Assembly: GCF_002506585.1 (NCBI RefSeq)
Contig: NZ_DAXW01000009.1
Span: 72,100-136,099, forward strand
Source: Methanoculleus sp. UBA430
GTDB taxonomy: Archaea > Halobacteriota > Methanomicrobia > Methanomicrobiales > Methanoculleaceae
Direction of reading: 5' to 3'
DNA length: 64,000 bases
Under the pieces are notes generated by a model that did not search any database, was not told the DNA's origin, and saw only the letters and a program-made list of their open reading frames with translations. Below are positions 53,056-62,959 of the stretch, piece by piece; within the stretch, counting starts at the first letter, position 1, and each line of letters opens with the position of its first letter. The position numbers and the translations under genes were made by a program.

Positions 53056-54852
53056 TTACCGCTCCCCGCCATGCTCTTTCCGGGAATCCCCTGCCGTTCG
53101 GTCCGCCTCCCGCATGCGGGCGAGATGCCCCCTCTCCTCAGACCGGACCTGCTTCTTCCGGTCCAGTTCCCATGAGAACCGGTCGAACTCCGTCTGCACC
53201 CCCCGGCACTCCGCCTGAAGGGCTGCGATCCGGGCTTCGAGCACCTTCCGCTTCCGGTCGGCCTCGATCTGCCGGACCCGGAGCTCGTCCTCGCGATTCC
53301 GCAACTCCGCCTCCTCCTCCATCTCCCTGATGTAGCGCGCCGAGCCGGTCAACACCCCGCCCGGCCCGAGATAGACGTCCGCGAGATCGATCCCTTCACC
53401 GGTGACGATGACCTCCCGGATCTGGTTGGAGTGCGCCATGCCCCGGGACTTCAGGACATACAGGCCCCGGTTCCGCTCGCCGCCGGACTCGATGAACTTG
53501 AGGAGGATCCATGTGTCCATCAGCGACGATATCTCGATCTTTGTCTGTTCAGAGGTTCCCTCCGCCTGCGTCAGGTCGGTGAAGAGCCCGGTGATATGGT
53601 TGACCTTCAGATAATCGACGAACCGGACCAGCATCGCCTTCGCGTCTGCCTCGCTGCTCACCGAGATGAGGCTCGATATGGGGTCAATGACGACCGCGTC
53701 GGGCCGCAAGACCTGCACATCCCGGAGCATGGTGGCGAGGTGCGTCTCGAGGCCGTACGCCGTCGGACGGGAAGAACGGATTACAAGGTTTCCCGCATCA
53801 ATCCAGGGCTGGAGATCGATCCCGATAGACCGCATGTTCCGCACGATCTGGCCCTGCGACTCTTCAAAGGCGAAGTAGAGACACCGCTCACCCCGCCGGC
53901 AGACCGAGTCTGCGAAGGCAGCGGCGAAACTCGTCTTGCCGGTGCCCGGCGCGCCTGATATCAGGACGCTTGAACCCCGGAAGTAACCCCTGCCGTCGAG
54001 CATCGCGTCGAGCCGTTCGATGCCGGTGGAGACCCGGTCTTCGAGGGCTTCGTGGTCGAGGCTGAGGGTGGTGACCGGCATGATGACGATACCTTCGTTC
54101 CCCGTGATCAGGAACGGGTACTCGTTCGTGCCGTGGGTGGAGCCGCGGTACTTAACGATGCGCAGGCGCCGGGTCGAGATCTGGTTGGTCACCCGGTGGT
54201 CGAGGAAGATGACGGCGTCGGAGACGTACTCCTCGAGACCGTGCCGGGTCAGGTTTTCGCCCTGGCCGCTCTCGCCGGTCACGACCGCCGTGACGCCTTT
54301 CTCCTTGAGCCAGGAGAGGAGCCGGCGAAGTTCGGCGCGGATGATGCCTTCGTTTGAGAGACCTGAGAAGAGGACCTCGATGGTATCGAGCGCCACCCGT
54401 TTCGCCCCGATGGAATCGATCGCGTAAGCAAGCCTGATGAAGAGCCCGTCGAGGTTGTACTCGCCGGTCTCCTCGATCTCGCTCTTCTCGATCCGGACAT
54501 AGTCGATAGCGAGTTTCTCCTGCGCGATCAGCCGGGGGAGGTCGAAGCCGAGGGAGTGGACGTTCTTGACCAGGTCCTCCGCCGTCTCCTCAAAAGAGAC
54601 GAAGACGCCGGGCTCGTTGTACTGCGTCGCCCCGCTCACCAGGAACTGCATGGCAAAGAGCGTCTTCCCGCTCCCGGCCTTTCCAACGACCAGCGTCGGC
54701 CGCCCCTTCGGGAGCCCGCCGGCGGTGATCTCGTCAAGACCGTGGATGCCGCTCGGCACCTTTGCCAGAGCGAATTCGGTATCCCCGGACGGTGCCGGAG
54801 CACCTGCAGCCTGATCCATATTCTTTTGATGATCTGTATTTACCATATACAT
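53056..54852 (-). CDS. kaiC: KaiC-like double RecA ATPase
   Basis: A 598-residue two-domain KaiC homologue. The first domain has VGKAGSGKT (57-64) and catalytic FEET (87-90). The second has SGAPGTGKT (299-307) and FEES (329-332). EISSLMDTWILL (about 440-451) aligns with the autophosphorylation site of cyanobacterial KaiC, with SS where S. elongatus has Ser431-Thr432. Residues about 505-565 form a charged coiled coil not found in cyanobacterial KaiC. It follows the sensor kinase and two kaiB genes on the same strand. Confidence 0.9.
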   Translation of the reverse strand: MYMVNTDHQKNMDQAAGAPAPSGDTEFALAKVPSGIHGLDEITAGGLPKGRPTLVVGKAGSGKTLFAMQFLVSGATQYNEPGVFVSFEETAEDLVKNVHSLGFDLPRLIAQEKLAIDYVRIEKSEIEETGEYNLDGLFIRLAYAIDSIGAKRVALDTIEVLFSGLSNEGIIRAELRRLLSWLKEKGVTAVVTGESGQGENLTRHGLEEYVSDAVIFLDHRVTNQISTRRLRIVKYRGSTHGTNEYPFLITGNEGIVIMPVTTLSLDHEALEDRVSTGIERLDAMLDGRGYFRGSSVLISGAPGTGKTSFAAAFADSVCRRGERCLYFAFEESQGQIVRNMRSIGIDLQPWIDAGNLVIRSSRPTAYGLETHLATMLRDVQVLRPDAVVIDPISSLISVSSEADAKAMLVRFVDYLKVNHITGLFTDLTQAEGTSEQTKIEISSLMDTWILLKFIESGGERNRGLYVLKSRGMAHSNQIREVIVTGEGIDLADVYLGPGGVLTGSARYIREMEEEAELRNREDELRVRQIEADRKRKVLEARIAALQAECRGVQTEFDRFSWELDRKKQVRSEERGHLARMREADRTAGDSRKEHGGER

Positions 54853-54984
54853 TACCCCGAAATCTGGTGACCCGGTGCTTCGTTACGCCGTACAGGACGC
54901 CCGGAGGGAGCCGTATCCCCGATGGAGCCGCGCAGAGACACGATCCCGTCCGGGGTCTTCCGGGTCCGGGACCCGGCACAACAT

Positions 54985-56689
54985 TCAGGCCTTTCTCAGC
55001 GTGAACTGGAATGCTGCACCGCACTCCGGGCGGCCCGGCACCCGATCGGCGGCCCAGATCCTGCCGCCGTACCGTTCGACCAGGATCCGGGCCAGGTAGA
55101 GCCCGAGCCCCTCGCCGACGCCTCGCTGCTTCTTCTCATAGCGGTGGAAGATCGCCTCCTTATCGGCATCTAAAACACCGGGGCCGGTATCCGCCACCGT
55201 TACCCACACAAACCCGCCTGCATCCTCCGTCCGGATGGCGATCGCGACGTCGGGACCGCCGTGCTTGATGGCGTTGCCGATCAGGTTTGAGAAGACCTCC
55301 GGGAGGAGTTCGTCACCCAGCACGAGGGATGAAGCGCCGGCGTAGTTGATGCTGCCGTCAGGATACCGGCCAATCTCATCGCGGATGATCGTATCGAGGT
55401 CAACCGGCCGGATATCGGGCGGTCCGGTATGGATCCGCCGGATCTTCGAAACAAGGCCAAGGATCTCGATGCTTTTCCCAATGCTCCGCTGGAGTTTCGC
55501 CGCATAATCGGCAGCTTCACCGTCGAGGGTGGCAAGGAGCAGCTCGGCATAAAGGTTCGAGACATTCTCGGTGTTGCCGATATCATGCGTCAGGATATCC
55601 AGGTAGAGGTTCGCCTCCCGGTGCGCACTCTCGAGCTCGTGATGAAGCCTGGCCCGTTCTTCCTCGGCACGCTTCTGCTCGGTGACGTCGGCGGCTACGC
55701 CGATGAGGCGATGAGGCCGCCCTTCCGGGTCCCGGCACACCAGGCCCCGGCTTGCAATCCAGCGGATGGAACCTTCGGACTGGCGGCGGATGCGGAATTC
55801 AGCCATGTATTCGCCGTTATGGGCGATGGCCTCATCTATGGCCTGCCGGATCCGGGGCCGATCCTCCGGCACCACGATGGTCCTCCAGTCGTCGCGGGTC
55901 TGCAGTGCGCCGGCATCGGGAACACCCCACAATTTCACCAGCGCTTCAGAGGGAATAACCTTCCCGGAGGCCAGGTCGATCTCCCAGGGTGCGAGACTGG
56001 CGGCATCGAGAGCCATCGCCAGCCGCTCCTCGCTCGCGCAGGGCCTGGTTGGACCTGGCAAGCTCGGCGGTCCGCTCTTTCACCCGGGTCTCGAGTTCGG
56101 CGTAGGCTTTCCTGAGAAGTTCCTCCGACTGCTTTTGCCCGGTCAGGTCCGTGACAACCAGGGAGAAGACCTGTATCCCGTCCATCCGCAGGAGTTTCAG
56201 GGAGAGGTGTACCGGCACCAGGTCCCCGCCATGCGCCTGGAGCGTGCTCTCGCCCGCGGTGCCGGAGGGGTTCCCGTCCTCCATCATCCTCCGGAAACTC
56301 TCTGCAGAGGCAGGGGCGATGAAGGCGTGGATCGGCTCTCCCATCAGGCTTTGATGGGGCATGCCGAGAAGCCGGGCGAACGACTCGTTGCAGTAGAGGA
56401 TGGTGCCGTCGGTGGAGAGTGTTGCAGCCCCTTCCCACATCTGCTCGACGAGTACACGATAGGGGTGTTCGGCGGTGTTTAAGGTATAGACCTTCTCGCC
56501 CTCGTCCGTCGAGACGAGGAAGGCATCGACCTCCCCCCTCCGGATCGCCGAAAGGGTCTCTTCAGCCTCCGCAAAGCCTCCATAGAGTTCTTCCAGCACG
56601 CGGAGGAGTTCTTCCTCTCGCGGTAATCGGGGAATGTTCATGTTGGATGGGTTACCTGGAGGGTAGTTTTCGGTGGAGCGCACAGTCAC
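54985..56689 (-). pseudogene. PAS-domain sensor histidine kinase, frameshifted
   Basis: Two frames make one kinase. The first (GTG at 56689 or ATG at 56641) encodes a PAS domain and a linker ending ELARSNQALR. The second resumes SEERLAMALDAASLAPWEIDL, a second PAS, a phosphoacceptor region LDILTHDIGNTENVSNLY, and an ATPase with NLIGNAIKHGG, DTGPGV and GEGLGLYLAR. They are offset by two bases at CGCGC (56035-56039); one more CG unit would restore LRASEE. It may be a real mutation, a slip, or a base-calling error. The GTG overlaps the kaiB stop. Confidence 0.75.
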
Positions 56690-57042
56690 TCCAGCTGTTT
56701 AATCCCGAGCCCGACAAGGACACGATCTTCGTCCGACATATCCCCGATCAATCTCCTGATCGGCAGGGGAAGCTGCTTGATGAGCATGGGCACCGCGAGG
56801 ATCTGGGCGTCTTTTGCCAGTTCGGGGTGCTGGTAGATGTCGATCACTTCAAGATCGTAACTCCCTTTGTAGCTCGTCTCAAAGATGTTCTTGATGTTCT
56901 CGATCGCCCTCTGCGACCGCGGGGTCATCCCGGCTACGTAGAGCCGCAGAATATAACGGGAGTCCATACTCTTCAGTGCCGTCTCGAACTCTTCCGCGGT
57001 CAACGGCCTGTTCCGGCCCTGATTGTCGCTCTCGTTACTCAC
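56686..57042 (-). CDS. kaiB: KaiB-like protein 1
   Basis: A 118-residue thioredoxin-fold KaiB homologue: YILRLYVAGMTPRSQRAIENIK, then YDLEVIDIYQHPELAKDAQILAVPMLIKQLP, the KaiB core. In cyanobacteria KaiB changes fold and binds KaiC. A 30-residue N-terminal extension is unusual. Its stop overlaps the GTG of the sensor kinase. It is a paralogue of the next upstream gene, with about half of the core residues shared. Confidence 0.9.
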   Translation of the reverse strand: MSNESDNQGRNRPLTAEEFETALKSMDSRYILRLYVAGMTPRSQRAIENIKNIFETSYKGSYDLEVIDIYQHPELAKDAQILAVPMLIKQLPLPIRRLIGDMSDEDRVLVGLGIKQLE

Positions 57043-57062
57043 TCGGTCAACCCCCTTAGAAT

Positions 57063-57383
57063 CTAGGTTTTATCCCCCGGTCGCAGATCGAGGCCGACCA
57101 GCACCTTCTCCGTATTCGAGAGATCACCGATGATCTTTCTCAAGGGCGGGGGAAGTTTCCGGACCAGCGTGGGGACGGCGAAGATCTGGTCGCCTCTCGC
57201 GAGTTGAGGCTGTTCGACGAGATCGATCACCTCGATCCGGTATCGGCCGGCAAGATGCTCCTCGCAGAACTTCTTCAGGTTTGCGAATGCCGCGAGCGAT
57301 TTAGGTGTCTGGCCCGCGACGTAGAGCCGCAACTCCCATACCTCTCCGTTCTCCTCCCCGACCGTCTCCTGATGCGTACTCAT
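57063..57383 (-). CDS. kaiB: KaiB-like protein 2
   Basis: A 106-residue KaiB homologue and the first gene of the cluster: ELRLYVAGQTPKSLAAFANLK, YRIEVIDLVEQPQLARGDQIFAVPTLVRKLPPPLRK. The ILA/IFAVP-T motif that sits at the fold-switching region is present in both paralogues. It lies 20 bases before KaiB 1. Divergence between the copies suggests different partners. Confidence 0.9.
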   Translation of the reverse strand: MSTHQETVGEENGEVWELRLYVAGQTPKSLAAFANLKKFCEEHLAGRYRIEVIDLVEQPQLARGDQIFAVPTLVRKLPPPLRKIIGDLSNTEKVLVGLDLRPGDKT

Positions 57384-57649
57384 CGTACTTCCTCTTTCCC
57401 TCTCGACTACTCAAACATTCCGTCGCCGGTCGCTGCCTCGGTTGCCACAGTTCTCCGGGCGGTGCCTGCTTCGAGCCTGCTGTGGAACCGGTTCTTCTAT
57501 CGGAATTCCGGTGCTGTTCCCGACCCGGATCGAGCGAGCTCCAGGGTGCTCCCCGGGCCGGGGGCGGGACGCTGCGGGTGGGAGCCGGGAAAACAGCCAT
57601 GCCAAAACCATTTAAGCAGGTTTATCCGCTTGAGGGCGGAGATCTCCTC
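57384..57649. other. divergent gap between kaiB 2 and the C45 hydrolase
   Basis: No gene is seen in these 266 bases. They should contain the promoter of the Kai operon (minus) and of the hydrolase (plus). CATTTAAGCAGG at 57609-57620 is a weak TATA candidate for the latter. The middle is very GC-rich with several self-complementary runs. Confidence 0.45.
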
Positions 57650-58858
57650 ATGAGACGATTATACCTCCTCATCGCACTGCTGCTCGTGGTCCCGGCGGCG
57701 GCGGTCGTCCTCACTTCGGAGAGCGGGTGGACTGCCGGCACCGACGCCGGGTCAAAGCAGGTTGCCGCGTTCGGCAACGGCACGCGCTACGAGGCAGGAT
57801 CGTACCATATCGTCGTCCTCTCCGGCACCTACCGGGAGATGGGACGGCAGTATGGCGCCCTGATGAAGGACGAACTCCAGGAAGAGTACGCGATGCTCCG
57901 CTCCCACTTCACGGCCAACGGATACACCGAGGCGGAGATCGGCGAGTTCGCTACAACGGCAACGGCGCTCCAGGCAAAACGCATGAAGGAGATCCGGGCG
58001 GGAATCGCGGAGACGTCCGGTCTTTCCGTAGAGGAGGTCGATATCCTCTACGAAGGCCCGATCGTCTACCTCGTAACTTATGGGGCGAAGGCAGGGTGTT
58101 CGTTCATGGCGGTATGGGGCAACTACACCCCTGACGGCTCGGTGGTCCTCTCCCGGAACTACGACCTGCCCGACGTATTCTCGGTCTTTTACCCATACTA
58201 CACCCTCGCGGTCTACAACCCGACCGACGGGAGCAACGGCGTGGCGACCTTCGGCCCGGCAGGGGCACGTTCCGAGACCCTGATGAACAGCGCCGGCCTC
58301 TTCATCGCCGACGACAACGCCGTGGACTCGGGCAGTAGCCTTGAGATCGCCGGCAGGCCCGACCTGATCGGGGAGTTCTTCCGGCTGATGCTCGACTACT
58401 CCGATATGGAAGGGCTCGACGCCGGGATCATGACCACCCGTGCGGACTGCGCCTGGATCGTGAACGCGGCAGGACCGGACCGGGCCTACTCCTACGAGGA
58501 GACCGTGTATGACATCAAGCGCCGCGAGGGTCAGGGCGTGATCGCGGCCGCGAACCACTTCGTGGACCCGTCCTGGCGGCTTGCGGTGCCCCCGGCGGAT
58601 CATTCGACCTCGCGGTATGACAATCTTCTGCGCCTCGCCGAGGAGAACCGGGGTTCGATCGACGGGGAACGGATGGTCGCGATCCGCGACGTGCTGCTGG
58701 AGGACGGGGGCGCGACATTCCGGCACAGTATGCTCGAGGGTATGCCGTACTCCTCAGATCACCAGGTGATCTTTGTCCCGGAGACCCGTACGCTCTGGCT
58801 GAAAGTCGTGGACCGGGACTGGCAGAAGGTGGAGCTCGGACCGCTCTTCTCGGTGTGA
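57650..58858 (+). CDS. secreted C45-type Ntn hydrolase
   Basis: A 402-residue protein with an N-terminal signal or anchor (MRRLYLLIALLLVVPAAAVVL) and a C45/acyl-CoA:6-APA acyltransferase-like domain. The nucleophile is expected at the Cys in AGCSFMAVWG (about residue 150), followed by GSVVLSRNYDLPD, the typical RNYD motif. Members cleave themselves to free the Cys and hydrolyse amides. GGCGGAG sits just before the ATG. The longer upstream frame is rejected. The substrate is unknown. Confidence 0.78.
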   Translation: MRRLYLLIALLLVVPAAAVVLTSESGWTAGTDAGSKQVAAFGNGTRYEAGSYHIVVLSGTYREMGRQYGALMKDELQEEYAMLRSHFTANGYTEAEIGEFATTATALQAKRMKEIRAGIAETSGLSVEEVDILYEGPIVYLVTYGAKAGCSFMAVWGNYTPDGSVVLSRNYDLPDVFSVFYPYYTLAVYNPTDGSNGVATFGPAGARSETLMNSAGLFIADDNAVDSGSSLEIAGRPDLIGEFFRLMLDYSDMEGLDAGIMTTRADCAWIVNAAGPDRAYSYEETVYDIKRREGQGVIAAANHFVDPSWRLAVPPADHSTSRYDNLLRLAEENRGSIDGERMVAIRDVLLEDGGATFRHSMLEGMPYSSDHQVIFVPETRTLWLKVVDRDWQKVELGPLFSV

Positions 58859-59009
58859 GGGGGCCCGGCCTCTCCTCTCCCTGCTCTCAGGGAGCAGGAG
58901 CCTGCCGTGATCCCGGGCTGCGGCAACAGACGATCCGGGTATAGGAGAAAGGGCAGACGAGAGGCACAGGTGACGCGCCAGGATCCTGAAAAAAGGTATT
59001 GGAGTCGGT

Positions 59010-59825
59010 TCACTTTTCGAAGTACGCGACGATGTTTTGGAAGATCTGCATGTTCATCGATTCGGTGGGCAGGGGTTTTCCCTCGCGCCGCAGGTGCTCT
59101 TTTTGGGTCGGCCAGTCGTAGAGGTTCACGAACTCCATGGCCCGCTCGGGGTGCGGCATCAGGCCGAGGACCCTGCCGTCCGCCGAGGTGATCCCGGCGA
59201 TGTCCGCAAGCGAACCGTTCGGGTTGTAGGGGTACTCCCCTCCCGCTGGAGAGAGGTCGTCGCGGCAGTAGCGGAACGCGACCATCTTCTCGCGCTCGAT
59301 ACGTTTCAGGGTCTCTTCCGAGCAGGAGAAGTTCCCCTCGCCGTGGGAGACCGGGCAGTAGAGGTGCGTGATGCCCCGCGTCCAGAGGTTCTCCACCGCA
59401 GGCTTCAGGGTGACGAACCGGCACTCGAGCACGCCCTTCCGGTTCGGCATCAGGGCGATCTCGCGGGGACGAACCTGCTCGAACGCGGGGATCAGGCCGA
59501 GGTTCGCGAGGATCTGAAACCCGTTGCAAATCCCGAGGACGAGGTTGTCCCCCGCGAGGAAGTCTTTGAGGTCGCTCCAGAGGTTGTTTCTGACGCGGTT
59601 TGCGTAGGCGTTGCCGGCACCCGTATCGTCGCCGTAAGAGAACCCGCCGGGGAAGACCATCAGCCGGTAGTGGGAGAGGGCCTTCTCGCCCGCGATGAGG
59701 TCGTTGATGTGGACGATGTCGGATGCCATCCCGGCCCGCATCAGGGCTTCCCTGGTCTCCATCTCGGAGTTGATGCCGTAACCGCTCATGATGAGGGCTT
59801 TTGCCGGGGTCTTGGTAGTAGTCAT
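59010..59825 (-). CDS. purQ: phosphoribosylformylglycinamidine synthase, glutaminase subunit
   Basis: A 271-residue class I glutamine amidotransferase that supplies ammonia to PurL in purine synthesis. PGGFSYGDD, LGICNGFQIL (nucleophile Cys) and LMPHPERAM (the catalytic His-x-Glu) are intact. The ATG at 59825 lies one base after the purL stop, so the genes are coupled. The 365-residue frame that runs into purL is a shadow. Confidence 0.95.
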   Translation of the reverse strand: MTTTKTPAKALIMSGYGINSEMETREALMRAGMASDIVHINDLIAGEKALSHYRLMVFPGGFSYGDDTGAGNAYANRVRNNLWSDLKDFLAGDNLVLGICNGFQILANLGLIPAFEQVRPREIALMPNRKGVLECRFVTLKPAVENLWTRGITHLYCPVSHGEGNFSCSEETLKRIEREKMVAFRYCRDDLSPAGGEYPYNPNGSLADIAGITSADGRVLGLMPHPERAMEFVNLYDWPTQKEHLRREGKPLPTESMNMQIFQNIVAYFEK

Positions 59826-59826
59826 C

Positions 59827-62772
59827 TCAGTACCTCCCGAAAGGTGCCTTGTATGCTGCTTCCATCGCCGTGATGGGCTGCTCGATGAGGGTCTTTCCTC
59901 CTGCCGATACCCGGAAGACCGTGCCGTCGACGTGGCCGAGGAGGTTTGCGTCGCCGCCGAAGAGCTCCTCGAACGCCTCGCGGTCGGAGGGAGCGATCGT
60001 GACGACGAACCGCCCGAGCGACTCCGAGAAGAGGTAGCAGTCCGGGCGCATTCCGCCGGGAATGGTGATGTCCATGCCGACCCTTCCCGCAATCGCGACC
60101 TTTGCAAGGGCGACGAGGAGGCCCCCGTGGGTGACCGGGAAGGCAGAGGCGACGATCTTCTTCTCGATCGCGTCGGTCATCCTCTCGTAGCATGCTTTTG
60201 CCGTCTCGATATCGAGGGCCGGGACCGTGCCTCCCTCGATGCCGAGGTGCGCGAGGTACTCCGACCCGCCGAGCTCCTCGTTGGTCTCCCCGACGACGTA
60301 GACGAGGTCGCCATCGAACTTCGCGTCCATCGATACGGCGGTGGCAACATCGGGGTGGATGCCTATCGAGGAGATGAGGAGCGTCGGGAGTACGGAGACC
60401 TTGACGGGGTTAGAGTCCGCGTCGAACCCCGAGAAGTCGTTATACATGCTGTCTTTCCCGGAGATGTAGGGCGTGCCGAACCCGACCGCGCCGTCACGGC
60501 AGCCGAGCGCGGCCCGCTTGAGCTGCCAGAGCCGCTCTGGCTCATCGGAAGAGCACCAGCAGAAGTTGTCGAGGAGAGCGATCGTGTCCATCGGAACGCC
60601 TATCGCTATCAGGCCCCGGATGGCCGTGTCGATAGCGGCGATCGCCATGCGGTAGGGATCGAGCTCCGTGTAGGAGGGGAAGAGGCCCTGCGAGAGCCCC
60701 ACGCCCTTCATCGAATCCAACACAACCTTCGTCAGCGTGGCTGAGGCCTGGACCCGCCCGCTCCCCTGCACGGGCCCGAGGACGTGCCCTCCCTGGACGG
60801 TATGGTCGTAACGGGTCGAGATGAACTCTTTCGAGCAGATGTTCTTTCTCGTGAGCATGGCAAGGAGGAGGTCGTCGAGCCGGTCCGGGCACGCGAACTC
60901 GGGCTCGGGATAGGTCGTCGTCACGGGCAACGTCTGGAGGTGCTTCTTCGGCAGACCGTCGTGGAGGAACTCGAGGTCGATATCCATGACGGTCTCGCCG
61001 TTGTACTCCACGACGCACCTGCCGGTATCGGTGAATCTCCCGATGACCGTGGCCTCGACCTCCCGCTTTCGCATCAGGTCCATGAACGCGTCTACCTTCT
61101 CCTCCGGGACGGCGAGCGTCATCCGCTCCTGCGACTCGGAGATCCAGATCTCCCACGGCGCCATGCCGGGGTACTTCAGCGGCACGCGGTCGAGGAGGAC
61201 ATGGCACCCGCCGGACTCCCTCGCCATCTCCGCGACAGAGCAGGAGATCCCTCCGGCCCCGTTGTCGGTGATGCTCCGGTAGAGGTCGAGGTCGCGGGCC
61301 TCCTTGACGATGACGTCGGAGAACTTCTTCTGGGTGATCGGGTCGCCGATCTGGACCGCGGTCACCGGGCTTGCCGGGTCGAGCGCCTCCGAGGAGAAGG
61401 TGGCCCCGTGGATGCCGTCCTTGCCGACCCTGCCGCCCACCATGACGATGAGGTCGCCGGGGAGGGCCTGCTTCTCGTGGAGCAGTCTCCCGTTACGAGC
61501 ACGCGGCATCACGCCGACGGTGCCCGCAAAGACGAGGGGTTTGCCCACGTAGCGGTCGTGGAAGTAGCACCAGCCCTGTGGCGTCGGGATGCCGGAGCAG
61601 TTGCCTCCTACATCCACACCGCGGACGACGCCCTCGAAGATCCTCCTGGGGGGGATGATGGGGTTTTCCCGGTTCTTCCCGCGGAAGAGGGCCGGTTCGG
61701 TCTCGGGGTCGCCGACGCAGTAGCCGTAAATGTTGATGCAGGGTTTTGCCCCGAGGCCGAACCCGATCGTGTCGCGGTTCACCCCGACGATGCCGGTGAG
61801 GGCGCCGCCGAAGGGGTCGAGGGCCGAGGGGGAGTTGTGGGTCTCGACCTTGCAGGTCACGAGGTGCTCGTCGTCGAAGACGATTGCCCCGGAGTTGTCG
61901 GTGAAGACCGAGACACAGATGTCCTTATCACCTTTCGCCTCGCGGATGGTGTTGGTGGCCGCCTGGATGCAGGTCTTGTAGAGCCCCCGCGGAAGGTCGT
62001 CGTCCATCGCTGATGCAAAGATAGTGTGCTTGCAGTGCTCGCTCCAGGTCTGGGCGAGTGACTCGAGTTCGACGTCCGTCGGCCTCCTGCCGAGCCCCCG
62101 GAAGTAGTCCCTGATCGCGTGGAGCTGGGCGAGGTCGAGTGCGAGCGGCCCCCTCCGCTCACCCGTCTCGGGGTCGGTGATACCCTCTTTCCCGATGCGT
62201 GCGAGGTCCGCGTCGGGAAGGTCGAGGTCGACGGTCCCGGCCGCCTGGAGTTCGTCGAGGCGGACGAAGGGCGTGATCGTGTCCATCCCCGTCTCACCGT
62301 ACTCCTCGCGGCTCCTGACGTGGACGCGGTTGACGAGCGGGTTTGCGAGGGCAGCGGTGAGCCTCCGGAGGGAGTCGGGGGTCAGGTCGCCGGCGACGAG
62401 GTAGAGCTGCGACGAGAAGACCGCCTCCCCTTCGCCGAACCGGAACCCGAAGTAATCCTCGATGGTCTGCTTTGCCGTCGTCCCGGCGTTGTCGGTGACG
62501 CCGGGCAGGAACCCGACCTCGATCGCGTGGTCAAAGTCGGCCTCGGTCGGCCGGTCTACGGAGTATCGCTGGACAACGGGGTTGCTGAGCTGCGCACCGA
62601 TCTGCGAGAGCTCGTCAGGGGAGAAGTCCCTCTGGGAGGTCGCTATGGTATAGACGTCGACGAGATGCAGATCGCGCAGGGGGACGCCCGGCGAGCGGAA
62701 CCTCTCGGTACGCGTCTGCAAGCGTGGATCGCGGGAATAGTGTACCTCTATCCGGTGGACGTGAGAGGCCAT
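59827..62772 (-). CDS. purL: phosphoribosylformylglycinamidine synthase, large subunit
   Basis: A 981-residue PurL that uses ammonia from PurQ to make FGAM. The first 190 residues look like duplicated PurS-type domains fused to the catalytic part (HRIEVHYSRDPRL and YLVAGDLTPDSLRRL). The AIR-synthase-like halves contain QTWSEHCKHTIFAS (near residue 250), KVETHNSPSALDPFGGA and SGKDSMYN. It lacks a C-terminal glutaminase domain, which is encoded by purQ immediately downstream. Confidence 0.94.
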   Translation of the reverse strand: MASHVHRIEVHYSRDPRLQTRTERFRSPGVPLRDLHLVDVYTIATSQRDFSPDELSQIGAQLSNPVVQRYSVDRPTEADFDHAIEVGFLPGVTDNAGTTAKQTIEDYFGFRFGEGEAVFSSQLYLVAGDLTPDSLRRLTAALANPLVNRVHVRSREEYGETGMDTITPFVRLDELQAAGTVDLDLPDADLARIGKEGITDPETGERRGPLALDLAQLHAIRDYFRGLGRRPTDVELESLAQTWSEHCKHTIFASAMDDDLPRGLYKTCIQAATNTIREAKGDKDICVSVFTDNSGAIVFDDEHLVTCKVETHNSPSALDPFGGALTGIVGVNRDTIGFGLGAKPCINIYGYCVGDPETEPALFRGKNRENPIIPPRRIFEGVVRGVDVGGNCSGIPTPQGWCYFHDRYVGKPLVFAGTVGVMPRARNGRLLHEKQALPGDLIVMVGGRVGKDGIHGATFSSEALDPASPVTAVQIGDPITQKKFSDVIVKEARDLDLYRSITDNGAGGISCSVAEMARESGGCHVLLDRVPLKYPGMAPWEIWISESQERMTLAVPEEKVDAFMDLMRKREVEATVIGRFTDTGRCVVEYNGETVMDIDLEFLHDGLPKKHLQTLPVTTTYPEPEFACPDRLDDLLLAMLTRKNICSKEFISTRYDHTVQGGHVLGPVQGSGRVQASATLTKVVLDSMKGVGLSQGLFPSYTELDPYRMAIAAIDTAIRGLIAIGVPMDTIALLDNFCWCSSDEPERLWQLKRAALGCRDGAVGFGTPYISGKDSMYNDFSGFDADSNPVKVSVLPTLLISSIGIHPDVATAVSMDAKFDGDLVYVVGETNEELGGSEYLAHLGIEGGTVPALDIETAKACYERMTDAIEKKIVASAFPVTHGGLLVALAKVAIAGRVGMDITIPGGMRPDCYLFSESLGRFVVTIAPSDREAFEELFGGDANLLGHVDGTVFRVSAGGKTLIEQPITAMEAAYKAPFGRY

Positions 62773-62862
62773 GTATATATATGGGTGCGATCGGGTGAAA
62801 AGAGCTGCGATGGGGTGGGGGTGTGCGGTTGGGTCGGAGGGGGTCCGGGTGAGATTTGAGGA

Positions 62863-62875
62863 GCTTTAACTATAC
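62863..62875 (-). promoter_or_regulatory. TATA-like box for purLQ
   Basis: On the minus strand the sequence reads GGTATAGTTAAAG, about 95 bases before the purL ATG. A second run, CATATATATAC, abuts the start codon but is too close to serve that ATG. Confidence 0.4.
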
Positions 62876-62959
62876 CCTCTCTTTTTCAGCACGCCTGTGC
62901 CTCCGGGGCGTGCCGAACTCATTTTGGGCGTATTTTCAAATGAGGTCAATAATGGACAT

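Noticed and set aside
62885..62920. Intrinsic terminator GCACGCC/GGCGTGC between the GNAT gene and purL
   Set aside because: On the minus strand it is followed by A rather than T, so it is not a standard terminator for the GNAT transcript; kept only as a possible hairpin.
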